Shown here piece after piece: positions 17,180 through 25,681 of a DNA stretch of 61,027 nucleotides. The position numbers were made by a program, and so were the translations under genes. The first letter of the stretch is position 1. Each line of letters begins with the position of its first letter. A model generated the notes under the pieces. The model worked only from the letters and a program-made list of their open reading frames with translations. It made no database searches and was not told the origin of the DNA. This stretch comes from CAZMUD01 sp964569715 (GTDB lineage Bacteria; Chloroflexota; Dehalococcoidia; Dehalococcoidales; UBA2162). The DNA is taken from assembly GCA_964569715.1 (NCBI GenBank), contig CAZMUD010000002.1:1-61027 (forward strand), given 5' to 3'.

Positions 17180-17322
17180 ATCGATACCTCCTAGCCATAC
17201 TATTATTCTAACGCGCCTTGCTCATACAAGCAAAAGAAACTATTGCTAAACCCACCTTCAGTAACCAGTCCTCTCGAGGCAGGTATTTCTAAATTATTAT
17301 GATATGATTATTAAAACAGGTA

Positions 17323-17338
17323 TATGATTTAAATCATA
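17323..17338. promoter_or_regulatory. FNR/CRP-like palindrome
   Basis: TATGATTTAAATCATA is a perfect 16-base palindrome. Its core TGAT-TTAA-ATCA matches the form of FNR-type sites (TTGAT-N4-ATCAA). It lies between the divergent iscS-like gene and the zinc-finger gene at 17416, so it could regulate either. Confidence 0.4.
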
Positions 17339-17415
17339 GTCGGCAATGCCAATAAGTCTTACTATAGGTGTAGGAGTTAAAACTCAAGCGTCCACCGCTA
17401 GAGGAGGTGACAGGA

Positions 17416-17646
17416 GTGACGAGCAAATGTCCTGGTCAGGATTTCAGGAAGCTGCGGGTGTCACTACACAAATGCCCCCACTGTGGTGCTGAGGTTGAAA
17501 TCTTCTCTGACGAAATAAAAGTGAAGTGCCAGAAGTGTGGTGAGATGGTCTACCAGGAGAAGATACCTTCCTGCATTGACTGGTGTGCTTCCGCCCGCCA
17601 ATGCCTGGGGGAGGAGAGGTGGAAGGAGTTGAGAGGCGAGGACTAG
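17416..17646 (+). CDS. Small zinc-ribbon protein
   Basis: A 76-residue protein with a zinc ribbon (HKCPHCGAEVEIF and KCQKCGEMV) and further cysteines near the C-terminus (CIDWCASARQC), giving eight cysteines in all. The C-terminal part resembles short proteins annotated as phosphohydrolase-like or metal-binding in anaerobes, but no catalytic motif is visible. GTG 17416 is chosen because GAGGAGG ends eight bases before it. It is the only plus-strand gene in the sulfur block, transcribed away from the iscS-like gene. Function unknown. Confidence 0.78.
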   Translation: MTSKCPGQDFRKLRVSLHKCPHCGAEVEIFSDEIKVKCQKCGEMVYQEKIPSCIDWCASARQCLGEERWKELRGED

Positions 17647-17667
17647 CCGGGCGTATTCTATCAAGAA

Positions 17668-17763
17668 CTATTCATGTCCGATGCCGTCGGGATTTTCGAG
17701 CTCCCCTACATTCCTCGGGTTCTTGAAGTGCTCCATCACCTTCTCGCTATACAGTGACCACAC
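17668..17763 (-). pseudogene. Truncated iscU remnant (N-terminal 31 codons)
   Basis: Starting at GTG 17763, the frame reads WSLYSEKVMEHF then KNPRNVGELENPDGIG, nearly identical to the first 28 residues of the intact IscU at 15598-15990. It then meets a TAG after GHE. The sequence beyond the stop has no IscU similarity in any frame, so all three cluster-ligand cysteines are gone. It begins 27 bases after the nifS stop, exactly where an iscU gene would be expected, and is the leftover of a second iscSU pair. Confidence 0.85.
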
Positions 17764-17790
17764 ATCACCCACCACCCACGTTTTCCTCTC

Positions 17791-18957
17791 CTATCTGTGG
17801 CTTTTCAGGAGTGGCGACATAGCTCTGAGCTTGGTAACAATTCTGGGCAGGATGTCCAAAACCCGCTCTATGTCCTCCTCAGTGGTCCACTTGCCTAGAC
17901 TAAACCTTAAGGAGCCATGCGCCTGCTCATGGGAAAGGTTTATTGCCAAAAGAACATGAGATGGTTCAAGGCTTGATGAGTTGCAGGCAGAGCCGGTAGA
18001 AACGCAAATGCCTGCCAAGTCAAGGTTCAGGACCATTGATTCGCCTTCAACATAATCAATACTTATGTTGACATTATTAGGTAGCCTCATTGTGGGATGA
18101 CCGTTTAAGCGGGCGTGGTCAATCTGTTCCAGAAGTTCCTTAACGAGCCGGTCACGAAGACAAGTCAGCCGCTCCGCTTCCTCACTCATTTCCTGCCGGG
18201 CAAGTTCTACCGCCTTACCAAAGCCTACAATTCCAGGCACATTCTCAGTGCTAGCTCGCCGCCTTCTCTCCTGCTCACCTCCATGTATGAAGGGAGCCAG
18301 CTTGGTACCTTTTCTGACATACAGTGCTCCAGCTCCCTTGGGGCCGTAGAGTTTGTGCGCCGACATAGAGAGTAAATCCACTTCGAGCTTATCTACATCC
18401 ACCGGGATATGCCCCACCGTTTGCACAGCGTCAGTGTGGAAACAGATTCCTGCCTCCTTGGCGACCTTCCCTATCTCAGCTATCGGCTCTATGGTGCCTA
18501 TCTCGTTATTGGCGTGCATCACCGAAATGAGGGTGGTTTTGTCTGTGATGGCCTTTTTGACATCGTGGGGGTGAACCAAGCCATACTCATCTACCGGTAG
18601 GTAGGTTATCCCGAATCCCCTTCCCTCCAAAAACTTGCACGTCTCTATCACCGCGTGGTGTTCGATGGAGCTGGTAATGATGTGATTTCCTCTGTTCTCG
18701 TTGGCGTAAGCTATACCCTTTATGGCGAAGTTATCTGCCTCAGTTCCACCGCTGGTAAAAACAATTTCTTCATCACGGGCATTAATAAGATTGGCAACCT
18801 TAACCCTCGCCTCTTCAGTAGCTCCTTTTGCCTCCTGCCCATAGGAATGGATGCTCGAAGGGTTACCAAAGGCATCGGTAAAATACGGGAGCATTGCCTT
18901 TACCACCTCAGGGTGTATCGGCGTGGTGGCAGCATAATCAAGGTATCTCCTTCTCAT
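17791..18957 (-). CDS. Cysteine desulfurase NifS/IscS (intact active site)
   Basis: A 388-residue PLP enzyme that removes sulfur from cysteine to give alanine and an enzyme persulfide for Fe-S cluster and thiocofactor synthesis. All expected residues are visible: SSIEHHAV (His stacking on PLP), HTDAVQTVG (Asp and Gln), SMSAHKLYGPKG with the Schiff-base lysine, and the persulfide-forming Cys in TGSACNSSSL. It is 388 residues, the usual length of group I desulfurases. It lies between a NIL-domain gene (5 bases upstream) and a truncated iscU. It is probably the true sulfur source for the whole block. Confidence 0.95.
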   Translation of the reverse strand: MRRRYLDYAATTPIHPEVVKAMLPYFTDAFGNPSSIHSYGQEAKGATEEARVKVANLINARDEEIVFTSGGTEADNFAIKGIAYANENRGNHIITSSIEHHAVIETCKFLEGRGFGITYLPVDEYGLVHPHDVKKAITDKTTLISVMHANNEIGTIEPIAEIGKVAKEAGICFHTDAVQTVGHIPVDVDKLEVDLLSMSAHKLYGPKGAGALYVRKGTKLAPFIHGGEQERRRRASTENVPGIVGFGKAVELARQEMSEEAERLTCLRDRLVKELLEQIDHARLNGHPTMRLPNNVNISIDYVEGESMVLNLDLAGICVSTGSACNSSSLEPSHVLLAINLSHEQAHGSLRFSLGKWTTEEDIERVLDILPRIVTKLRAMSPLLKSHR

Positions 18958-18962
18958 CTTTC

Positions 18963-19205
18963 TTAGCCCTCCACAATGTCTCCAATGACAGGGTCAATCC
19001 TCACCCCTTTGCTAATCGCCCAGGTGATGCCATCCTCTATTTCCTTCTCTTCTCCCTCCAGTTCCAGCACCACCCAACCCTTATCCTCGGATACATCAGC
19101 ACGGCGAATATTGGTCACCACCTTGAACTGGTGACTGAGAGTATAGATAATGGGCTCCCTGATTAGCTCTTGGGGAAAGGTAAACATTACTTGTCTTTTG
19201 ACCAT
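18963..19205 (-). CDS. NIL-domain protein
   Basis: An 80-residue protein consisting of a NIL domain, a ferredoxin-like fold found at the C-terminus of MetN methionine transporters and in small ferredoxins. Features are FTFPQELIREPIIYTLSHQF and the VLELEGEEKEIEDGITWA helix. Stand-alone NIL proteins are common next to cysteine/methionine metabolism genes and may bind sulfur amino acids. The ATG at 19205 has GGGGG a few bases upstream; the longer frame to 19265 has no good ribosome binding site. It is five bases upstream of nifS, so co-translation is likely. Confidence 0.8.
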   Translation of the reverse strand: MVKRQVMFTFPQELIREPIIYTLSHQFKVVTNIRRADVSEDKGWVVLELEGEEKEIEDGITWAISKGVRIDPVIGDIVEG

Positions 19206-19379
19206 CTTAGCCCCCTTTATCTTTCCTTGGATTAGTATAGCACGGGTGAGGTATGACAGTCTCAAACTTGCGCCCCGAGCACTTCTTCAAGTTTTACGGA
19301 GTATCGCTTGTCACCTCCTCTCATTAGGTTTGTTTCTGATTTCGACCTTTGAGCCTGGGTAAGCACCTACCATACCTGT

Positions 19380-19832
19380 CTAGGGTGTTATTCTGGCTAA
19401 CCTAAAGAGCACTACTCCAGTCCCGCCAAGGGCAATTCCTGTGACAATCATAAAGACGCCACTCGCCTTTACGACGGTGAAAATGCCGAAGGATGCTACG
19501 GCAAGATATAGGTAGTTCTCAAGATTGAGAGCTTGGGCGTAGCTCAACTGCTGGAGGTCTGTAGGGTCGAAGCGTCCTTCGCCTAAAAGGTCTCCATAGG
19601 TCGGGGCTATACCATGACGATGCTCCCTAACGATATCACCCGCAGTCTGTGCTTTCTCAGGAGTATCAACGATGCCTTCAACACCATCAATTGTTATTTC
19701 CTCTTGCTGCATAGCCTCAGTCAGGAAAGCTTCTTTAGCAAATCCCTGCTGAATAAAGACTATACCAATAGCTAAGGATATTACTGCACATATTATTACA
19801 ACTATTGCTAGATATCGGCTTGTACGTCTCAT
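19380..19832 (-). CDS. Membrane protein of unknown function, two transmembrane segments
   Basis: A 150-residue protein with an N-terminal hydrophobic segment (about residues 8-27), an extracytoplasmic loop of about 85 residues (acidic, no cysteines), and a C-terminal hydrophobic hairpin region (about 108-145). AAAGGAGG lies 12 bases before the ATG. I do not recognise a family. It sits between cysK and the NIL-domain gene on the same strand, so it may be part of the Rrf2-controlled transcript. Confidence 0.7.
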   Translation of the reverse strand: MRRTSRYLAIVVIICAVISLAIGIVFIQQGFAKEAFLTEAMQQEEITIDGVEGIVDTPEKAQTAGDIVREHRHGIAPTYGDLLGEGRFDPTDLQQLSYAQALNLENYLYLAVASFGIFTVVKASGVFMIVTGIALGGTGVVLFRLARITP

Positions 19833-19931
19833 AATTTACTTTTACCTCCTTTATTTTGCCTATTTTTGTTGAATTTCCGCTTGTCTCTTACCAAGCGTCT
19901 TCTTAATTATATATTATATGCCTGGTGCAAC

Positions 19932-20951
19932 CTAGTAGAGCTCTTGAAAAAGCCAGGTGGACAGATAGCGCTCGCCGGTATCAGGCAAAACTACCACTAT
20001 AAGCTTACCCTTATTGGCTGACCTTTTGGCTACCTCTAATGCTGCCCAGGTTGCCGCTCCCGAGGATATACCGGCCAATATTCCTTCCTCTTTAGCTAAT
20101 CTTCTAGCCGTTATTCCGGCATCTTCATTGGTGACCTTAATAATTTCATCGACCAAATCTGTCCGCAACACGTCAGGGATAAAACCAGCCCCGATGCCCT
20201 GAATCTTGTGGGCCCCTGGCTTCCCCCCGGAGAGAACCGGGGAATCGACAGGCTCAACGGCGATTGCCTCAAACTGCGCCCTCCTGGGCTTGATTACTTC
20301 GGCTACTCCGGTAATCGTTCCTCCGGTTCCTACCCCAGAGACTAGAATATCTGTCTTGCCATCGGTATCTCTCCAGATTTCCTCGGCTGTGGTCAGCCGG
20401 TGCACCTCTGGATTTGCCGGGTTCCTAAACTGTTGGGGCATAAGATAATCGGGGTTCTCCGCCACCAATTGCTCGGCTTTCCTGATTGCCCCTGGCATCC
20501 CATCTGCTCCTGGTGTTAGCACCAGCTCAGCGCCGAAAACTGATAGGAGCCGCCTCCGCTCCAGGGACATAGTGTCCGGCATGGTAAGGATGAGCTTATA
20601 TCCCCTGGCAGCGCAGACGAAGGCAAGAGCGATGCCTGTATTACCGCTAGTAGGCTCGACGATTACTGTATCCTTATTGATGAGCCCCATCTCCTCAGCA
20701 GCAACAATCATTGACATTCCTATCCTGTCCTTCACGCTGCCTAAGGGATTAAAGGACTCAAGCTTGGCCACTACCTCTGCCTTCAATCCGCCGGTTATTC
20801 GGTTCAATCTGACAAGGGGCGTATTCCCGACTAGCTCGGTAGAGTCCTTGGCTATGCCTCTGGTTAGCCTGGGTATGCCTACCGTCTTGTAATGGAGTTT
20901 ATCTACTTTTTGCATTGTCTCTGGTATCTTCACTATTTCCTCCTTTTGCAC
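19932..20951 (-). CDS. cysK: Cysteine synthase (O-acetylserine sulfhydrylase)
   Basis: A 339-residue PLP enzyme that makes cysteine from O-acetylserine and sulfide. It shows the PLP-lysine motif NPLGSVKDRIG, the substrate loop EPTSGNTGIALA, the phosphate-binding GVGTGGTITGV loop and the C-terminal IVVVLPDTGERYLST. The N-terminus is about 30 residues longer than usual, with MQKVDKLHYKTVGIPRLTRG before the core. The gene lies between the Rrf2 regulator and other sulfur genes, giving a chain cysteine synthesis, desulfuration, Fe-S assembly. Confidence 0.95.
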   Translation of the reverse strand: MQKEEIVKIPETMQKVDKLHYKTVGIPRLTRGIAKDSTELVGNTPLVRLNRITGGLKAEVVAKLESFNPLGSVKDRIGMSMIVAAEEMGLINKDTVIVEPTSGNTGIALAFVCAARGYKLILTMPDTMSLERRRLLSVFGAELVLTPGADGMPGAIRKAEQLVAENPDYLMPQQFRNPANPEVHRLTTAEEIWRDTDGKTDILVSGVGTGGTITGVAEVIKPRRAQFEAIAVEPVDSPVLSGGKPGAHKIQGIGAGFIPDVLRTDLVDEIIKVTNEDAGITARRLAKEEGILAGISSGAATWAALEVAKRSANKGKLIVVVLPDTGERYLSTWLFQELY

Positions 20952-20978
20952 ACCTCGTTCGAGTTATCAACTGTAAAC

Positions 20979-21422
20979 TTATATGTAGTACATCACCTCT
21001 TCGGGGCGCCCTTTTCTTTTTTGCCGCTCAACCAAATCCTGTAAGGTTGTAGATTCCAGAACTCCGTTCACTGCCTTTTTCATTTCACCCCAGATATCCC
21101 GGGTGACACATAATTCAGAGCGGCTACATACTCCTGGATTGTTAATGCACTCCACCGGAGCAACTGAGCCTTCAAGAAGTTGGATGACCTCGCTCAATCT
21201 TATCTCTTCGGGAGGCTTGGCTAACGAGACCCCACCTCTGGGACCCCGAGTACTCAGCACCATACCCGCAGCTATAAGGGGGGTAATTAAGTGTTCTAGA
21301 TACTGTAGTGGGATCTGCTGCCTCTGGGAGATATCTTTTAATAGAACCGGTCCTTCTCCCTGGTGAAGGGCTAGCTCTAAGAGTGCCCTAGTTCCATATC
21401 GTCCTCTAGTGGAAAGCTTCAC
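20979..21422 (-). CDS. Rrf2/IscR-family transcriptional regulator
   Basis: A 147-residue winged-helix regulator beginning VKLSTRGRYGTRALLELA, with the recognition helix region QQIPLQYLEHLITPL, the wing RGPRGGVSLAK, and three cysteines (ECINNPGVCSRSELC) placed like the [2Fe-2S] ligands of IscR. It probably senses Fe-S status or cysteine and controls this sulfur block. The GTG at 21422 is chosen because GAGGAT precedes it and because the predicted promoter (21464-21492) would put a start at 21473 before transcription begins. It is the first gene of the minus-strand cluster. Confidence 0.92.
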   Translation of the reverse strand: MKLSTRGRYGTRALLELALHQGEGPVLLKDISQRQQIPLQYLEHLITPLIAAGMVLSTRGPRGGVSLAKPPEEIRLSEVIQLLEGSVAPVECINNPGVCSRSELCVTRDIWGEMKKAVNGVLESTTLQDLVERQKRKGRPEEVMYYI

Positions 21423-21463
21423 TGCTCTATCCTCATTGTTTACTATTATGACCAACAAAGTAT

Positions 21464-21492
21464 ACAATACCATAAGACGGGGTTTTTGTCAA
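21464..21492 (-). promoter_or_regulatory. Sigma-70 promoter of the rrf2-cysK cluster
   Basis: On the minus strand TTGACA (21492-21487) and TATTGT (21469-21464) are separated by 17 bases. Transcription should begin near 21457, about 35 bases before the GTG start. No clear Rrf2 operator palindrome was recognised. Confidence 0.6.
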
Positions 21493-21596
21493 TAGTCTTT
21501 ATGACTTTTAATAGAATAAAGATTCGTCAATAAAGCCAGAGAGGATTGGATAGATGCTATAAGGCACAAAGAGGCTTACGTTTCCTGAAAAAAGCG

Positions 21597-21626
21597 TTGA
21601 CAAAGTATTCCCCAATAGTTTATACT
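21597..21626 (+). promoter_or_regulatory. Strong sigma-70 promoter of the formate dehydrogenase operon
   Basis: TTGACA (21597-21602) and TATACT (21621-21626) are separated by 18 bases. A second perfect -10, TATAAT, lies at 21657-21662 but without a good -35. Transcription from the first would give a leader of about 137 bases before the ATG at 21770. Confidence 0.65.
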
Positions 21627-21676
21627 TCTATTCTGGAGTGGAGAGAGCTTGTTTTTTATAATACTATTCTACATGT

Positions 21677-21709
21677 TTTCCTGAAGGAAAGCAGGGCTTT
21701 CCTTTTTTT
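21677..21709 (+). promoter_or_regulatory. Leader attenuator before the formate dehydrogenase operon
   Basis: GGAAAGC (21686-21692) pairs with GCTTTCC (21696-21702) and is followed by seven T, a textbook intrinsic terminator. The left arm can instead pair with TTTCC just upstream (about 21677-21681) around a TGAA loop, which would destroy the terminator. No plus-strand gene precedes it, so it lies in the fdh leader between promoter and start codon. This suggests transcription attenuation; the signal is not evident. Confidence 0.6.
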
Positions 21710-21769
21710 GTAGTAGGTAGTTAAGCTGGTAAATTTGGGGAAAAGGGACGTAGATATTAAGGAGGTGCT

Positions 21770-24700
21770 ATGGAGCTAAACCGGAGAGATTTCCTAAAAG
21801 CCTCGGGATTTGGGGTGGGTGGTATTTTTCTGCTTGGAGCACTTGACCCTAGTGTAGCCTTAGCCGGAGTACCTAAAGTCTTACCACTGAAAAAAAGGAT
21901 TGGCGAAAAGAGCACTATCTGCCCCTATGATGGTACCGGCTGTGGTTTCATCATTGCTGCCGAGAATGGTAGGGTGGTAAACATCGAGGGTGACCCTGAC
22001 CACCCTATTAACCGTGGAGGTGCCTGTGCCAAGGGCGCTACGTTACGCCAGCTATCTGCCGATAATCCCTGGCGGTTGAGCAAGGTTCTTTACCGACAGC
22101 CGGGTGGAACCGAGTGGGAGGAAAAAGAATGGGACTGGGCAATCGATAGGATTTCTCACAAGATTAAAAACACAAGGGACGCCAGTTTCATCGTGAAGGA
22201 TAGTAAGGGTAATCTAGTAAACCGTACCGAGGCCATCGCTAACCTGGGAGGTTCAGCCCTGGATAACGAGGAATGCTACCTTCTGGCGAAGCTAACACGG
22301 GCGTTAGGTTTGGTGTATATTGAGCATCACGCCCGGATATGACATTCCCCCACCGTCGCCAGTTTGGCGGAAAGCTTTGGTCGCGGGGCAATGACCAACC
22401 ACTGGAACGATATTGCCAATAGCGATTGCATCCTGGCAATAGGTTCCAATGCTGCCGAGAATCACCCGGCCTCTTTTGGCTATATTATGAAAGCCCAAGA
22501 CAAGGGTGCTAAGCTTATTAGCGTTGACCCCAGGTTCACCAGAACCTCATCCAAAGCAGATATATATGCCCCCCTGCGGTCCGGGACTGACATTGCCTTC
22601 ATCGGTGGCATGATTAAATATGTGCTCGATGATATCGAGCGTAACCCCGACAACTACAATATGACCTACATTACGGAATACACCAATGCTTCTTACCTCA
22701 TCGACCCCGGTTTCAAGGGTCCTGCCGAGCTTGAAGGTCTATTTTCTGGCTATGCCGGCAGCCTAAATGAAACTGACGGCGGAAAGAGGAAGTATGATAA
22801 ATCTAGCTGGCAGTACCAAGTGGATGCACAGGGTATCCCCAAGAAAGACAAGACTCTTAAAGACCCGAACTGTGCCTTCCAACACCTGAAGAAGCATTTT
22901 GCCCGTTACACTCCAGAAAAGGTGAACAGTATTTGCGGCGCTCCTACTGATACCTTCCTTGAGGTTTGTAAAACTTATGCTGCTACCGGTAAGACGGGTA
23001 AGGCAGGTACTATAATGTATGCCATGGGGACTACCCAGCATACATATGGCGCACAGAACATACGGTCTTACTGCATACTACAGCTACTCCTGGGTAACAT
23101 CGGAGTCTGTGGCGGTGGCATTAATGCCCTGAGGGGTGAATCCAACGTGCAGGGTTCTACTGACCACTGCCTGCTGTTCCATATTCTCCCTGGATACTTG
23201 AAGGTACCCATAAACACGGATACCTCGCTTGACACATACCTAGAGCGGACTACCCCCCAGAGTAATGACCCTAATAGTGCTAACTGGTGGCAGCATACGC
23301 CTAAGTATGTGGTCAGCCTCCTCAAAGCCTGGTACGGAGATGCTGCCAGTAAAGATAACCAGTTTAGCTTCCATTACCTGCCCAAGATTGAGGCCGGCAA
23401 GAACTATTCCCACATTTCTCTGTTCGAGGCCATGAACTCAGGTGTAATTAAGGGCTTAATGTGCTGGGGGCAGAACCCGGCAGTAGGCGGCCCCAATGCT
23501 AACCTGGAACGAAAGGCACTGGACAAACTAGACTGGATGGTGGTCACAGACCTCTGGCATACCGAGACAGCTGATTTCTGGAAGCGTCCGGGCGCAGACA
23601 CTGCTAACATCAAGACCGAGGTCTTCCTACTTCCAGCTCTGAGTTCCTACGAGAAAGAAGGAAGTGTTACCAATAGTGGTCGCTGGAGTCAGTGGCGATA
23701 CAAAGCTGCTGATGGTCCGGGAGATGCCAAGGAGGACCTGTGGATGCTGACCGCAATCGCCCTCAAGTTAAAGGAACTCTACGCTAAGGAGGACGGGCCC
23801 AATGCCGAGGCGATTACCAAGCTTACCTGGGACTATGGAGCGCATCATCCCGATGTGCACAAGGTAGCCAAGGAAATAAACGGCTATGACCTGACCACAG
23901 GTAAGTTACTTCCAAGCTTTGGTAAGTTGAAGGACGACGGCACCACCACCTCAGGCAACTGGCTCTACTGTGCCAGTTACACCGAGGATGGAAACATGGC
24001 TGCCCGCCGTGACCCGACTCCCGGCCCGTTTAATGTTGGTCTTTACCCAAAGTGGGCTTGGTGCTGGCCAGTGAACCGGCGGATTATCTATAACCGAGCC
24101 TCGGTTGACCTCAACGGAGTGCCGTGGGATAAGGAACACCCGGTTATCTGGTGGCAGGATGGAAAGTGGGTAGGTGATGTGCCTGATGGTGGTTGGCCAC
24201 CGATGGCAGTCGACCCGGAGAAGACCAAGCACCCGTTCATCATGAAGCCAGAAGGGCATGCTCGTCTCTTTGGTTCCGGCATGGCTGAGGGTCCGTTACC
24301 GGAGCATTATGAGCCCTGGGAGGCCCCAATACAAAATCCCATGTCAAAACAACAGAATAACCCCGCCTTCAAGGTCTGGCATCCTGAAGAGCAAGGTACT
24401 GCTAACCGCTTTCCGATAGTGTGCAGCACCTACCGGGTCAGCGAGCACTGGCAGGGAGGGCAGATGACCCGTAACTGTCCCTGGTTAGTGGAGATGATGC
24501 CAGAGCCCTTTGTTGAAATGAGCGAAGAGCTGGCGGCAGAGAAGAGTATCGTTAATGGGGAAAAGGTTATTGTGGAATCAGCCAGGGGGCAAGTGACGAT
24601 GGTAGCCATGGTCACCAAGCGCTTCAAGCCGTTCCATTTGAATGGACGCACGGTGCATCAGGTAGGTATGCCATGGCACTGGGGCTACACCGGTCTATCA

Positions 24701-24799
24701 ACCGGGGACAGCGCCAATGTTCTCACACCCCATGTTGGTGATGCTAACACCATGATACCGGAGTATAAAGCCTTCCTGGTTAATGTCCGTAAGGCTTAG
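21770..24799 (+). CDS. Formate dehydrogenase alpha subunit, selenocysteine-containing
   Basis: A 1009-residue catalytic subunit read through an in-frame TGA at 22340-22342. The N-terminus has a twin-arginine signal (NRRDFLKASG) and hydrophobic core, so the enzyme faces the outside. A [4Fe-4S] motif follows with C51, C58 and C86, but the second canonical cysteine is Asp54 (CPYDGTGC). The TGA at codon 191 lies in HHARI-TGA-HSPTVASLAESFGRG, the exact context of the catalytic Sec in E. coli FdnG/FdhF. Molybdopterin-binding domains fill the rest. AGGAGG precedes the ATG. It heads an operon with beta, gamma and fdhE. Insertion needs SelA/B/C/D, none of which is in the window. Confidence 0.94.
22343..22382 (+). 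promoter_or_regulatory. Candidate bacterial SECIS element
   Basis: Directly after the TGA, CGCC (22357-22360) and GGCG (22366-22369) form a short stem around the loop AGTTT (22361-22365). The loop starts 18 bases after the TGA, the same distance as the GGTCT loop in E. coli fdhF, and contains a GT step. The lower stem is weak, so only position and apical hairpin support it. Confidence 0.5.
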
Positions 24800-24837
24800 T
24801 CAAATAGTAATAGATGAGTCTTTACTTGGAGGTAATA

Positions 24838-25680
24838 ATGGCAGATAAAGCAATCTTGTACGACGCGACAAAATGCACTGCCTGCCGCGGCTGCCAGGCT
24901 GCTTGTAAGCAGTGGAACGAGAACGATGAGGTTATACCTGAGGAGGAAAATGGCGTAAAGTCAGTTAACTGGGGCAGTTATGAAAATCCCCCTGACCTCT
25001 CCCCCCAAACTTGGCTCAAGATGGAGTTCCGTGAGGTAGAGCGAGAGGGGAAGGTGGACTGGCTCTTCACCCGTCGAGCCTGCATGCACTGCTCAGATGC
25101 CGCCTGTGTTAAGGTGTGCCCCACTGGTGCCCTCTACCATCATGAACTCGGCTTTGTTGCTTATGATAAGGACCTTTGTAGCGGCTGTGGCTACTGTGTA
25201 GACTTCTGCCCCTTCCATATACCGCGGAGCCAGCGTGATTTGCTGACCGGTGTCGCTAAAATGGACAAGTGTACCTTCTGTACTACTCCCGGCTTAGATC
25301 GAATTGCTGCTGGCTATGAGCCAGCTTGCGTCAAAACCTGTCCTACCGGTGCGCTGATATATGGTGACCGCAATGAGTTGGTGGCAGAGGGGAAGAAACG
25401 AGTGCAGTCTCTTAAAACTAAGGGGTATAGCAATGCATACTTATACGGCGATAAGGAGCTTGGTGGCTTGCATGTTATGTATGTCCTGAGTGACTCCCCT
25501 GAAGTTTACGGGCTTCCCGTAAATCCTCAAGTTCCGGCGGCAGCTATCGCTTGGCAGGATGTAATTCAGCCATTGGGCTGGGCGGTAGGCGGATTAACCA
25601 TTCTCGGGTTGGGATTAAATTACCTTATCGCCCGAGAAGCAAAACTAACCAAGGAACTACCTGGTAAGAAGGAGGAATAG
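24838..25680 (+). CDS. Formate dehydrogenase beta subunit (four-cluster ferredoxin)
   Basis: A 280-residue electron-transfer subunit with four [4Fe-4S] binding regions: CTACRGCQAACK, CMHCSDAACVKVC, CSGCGYCVDFC and CTFC with ACVKTCPTG. A single C-terminal transmembrane helix (about residues 243-262, IQPLGWAVGGLTILGLGLN) anchors it, as in FdnH/HybA-type subunits. It passes electrons from the Sec-containing alpha subunit to the cytochrome b subunit. ATG 24838 follows TTGGAGG; the upstream frame start at 24814 lacks this. The next gene begins two bases after its stop. Confidence 0.95.
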   Translation: MADKAILYDATKCTACRGCQAACKQWNENDEVIPEEENGVKSVNWGSYENPPDLSPQTWLKMEFREVEREGKVDWLFTRRACMHCSDAACVKVCPTGALYHHELGFVAYDKDLCSGCGYCVDFCPFHIPRSQRDLLTGVAKMDKCTFCTTPGLDRIAAGYEPACVKTCPTGALIYGDRNELVAEGKKRVQSLKTKGYSNAYLYGDKELGGLHVMYVLSDSPEVYGLPVNPQVPAAAIAWQDVIQPLGWAVGGLTILGLGLNYLIAREAKLTKELPGKKEE

Positions 25681-25681
25681 G

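Noticed and set aside
19263..19330. A 20-codon minus-strand ORF (MRGGDKRYSVKLEEV and following) upstream of the small membrane protein region
   Set aside because: Its ATG precedes the AGGAGG rather than following it, it is very short, and no family is recognisable.
22340..22342. TGA as a nonsense mutation splitting the formate dehydrogenase gene
   Set aside because: It sits at the catalytic Sec position with conserved residues on both sides and the rest of the gene is intact.
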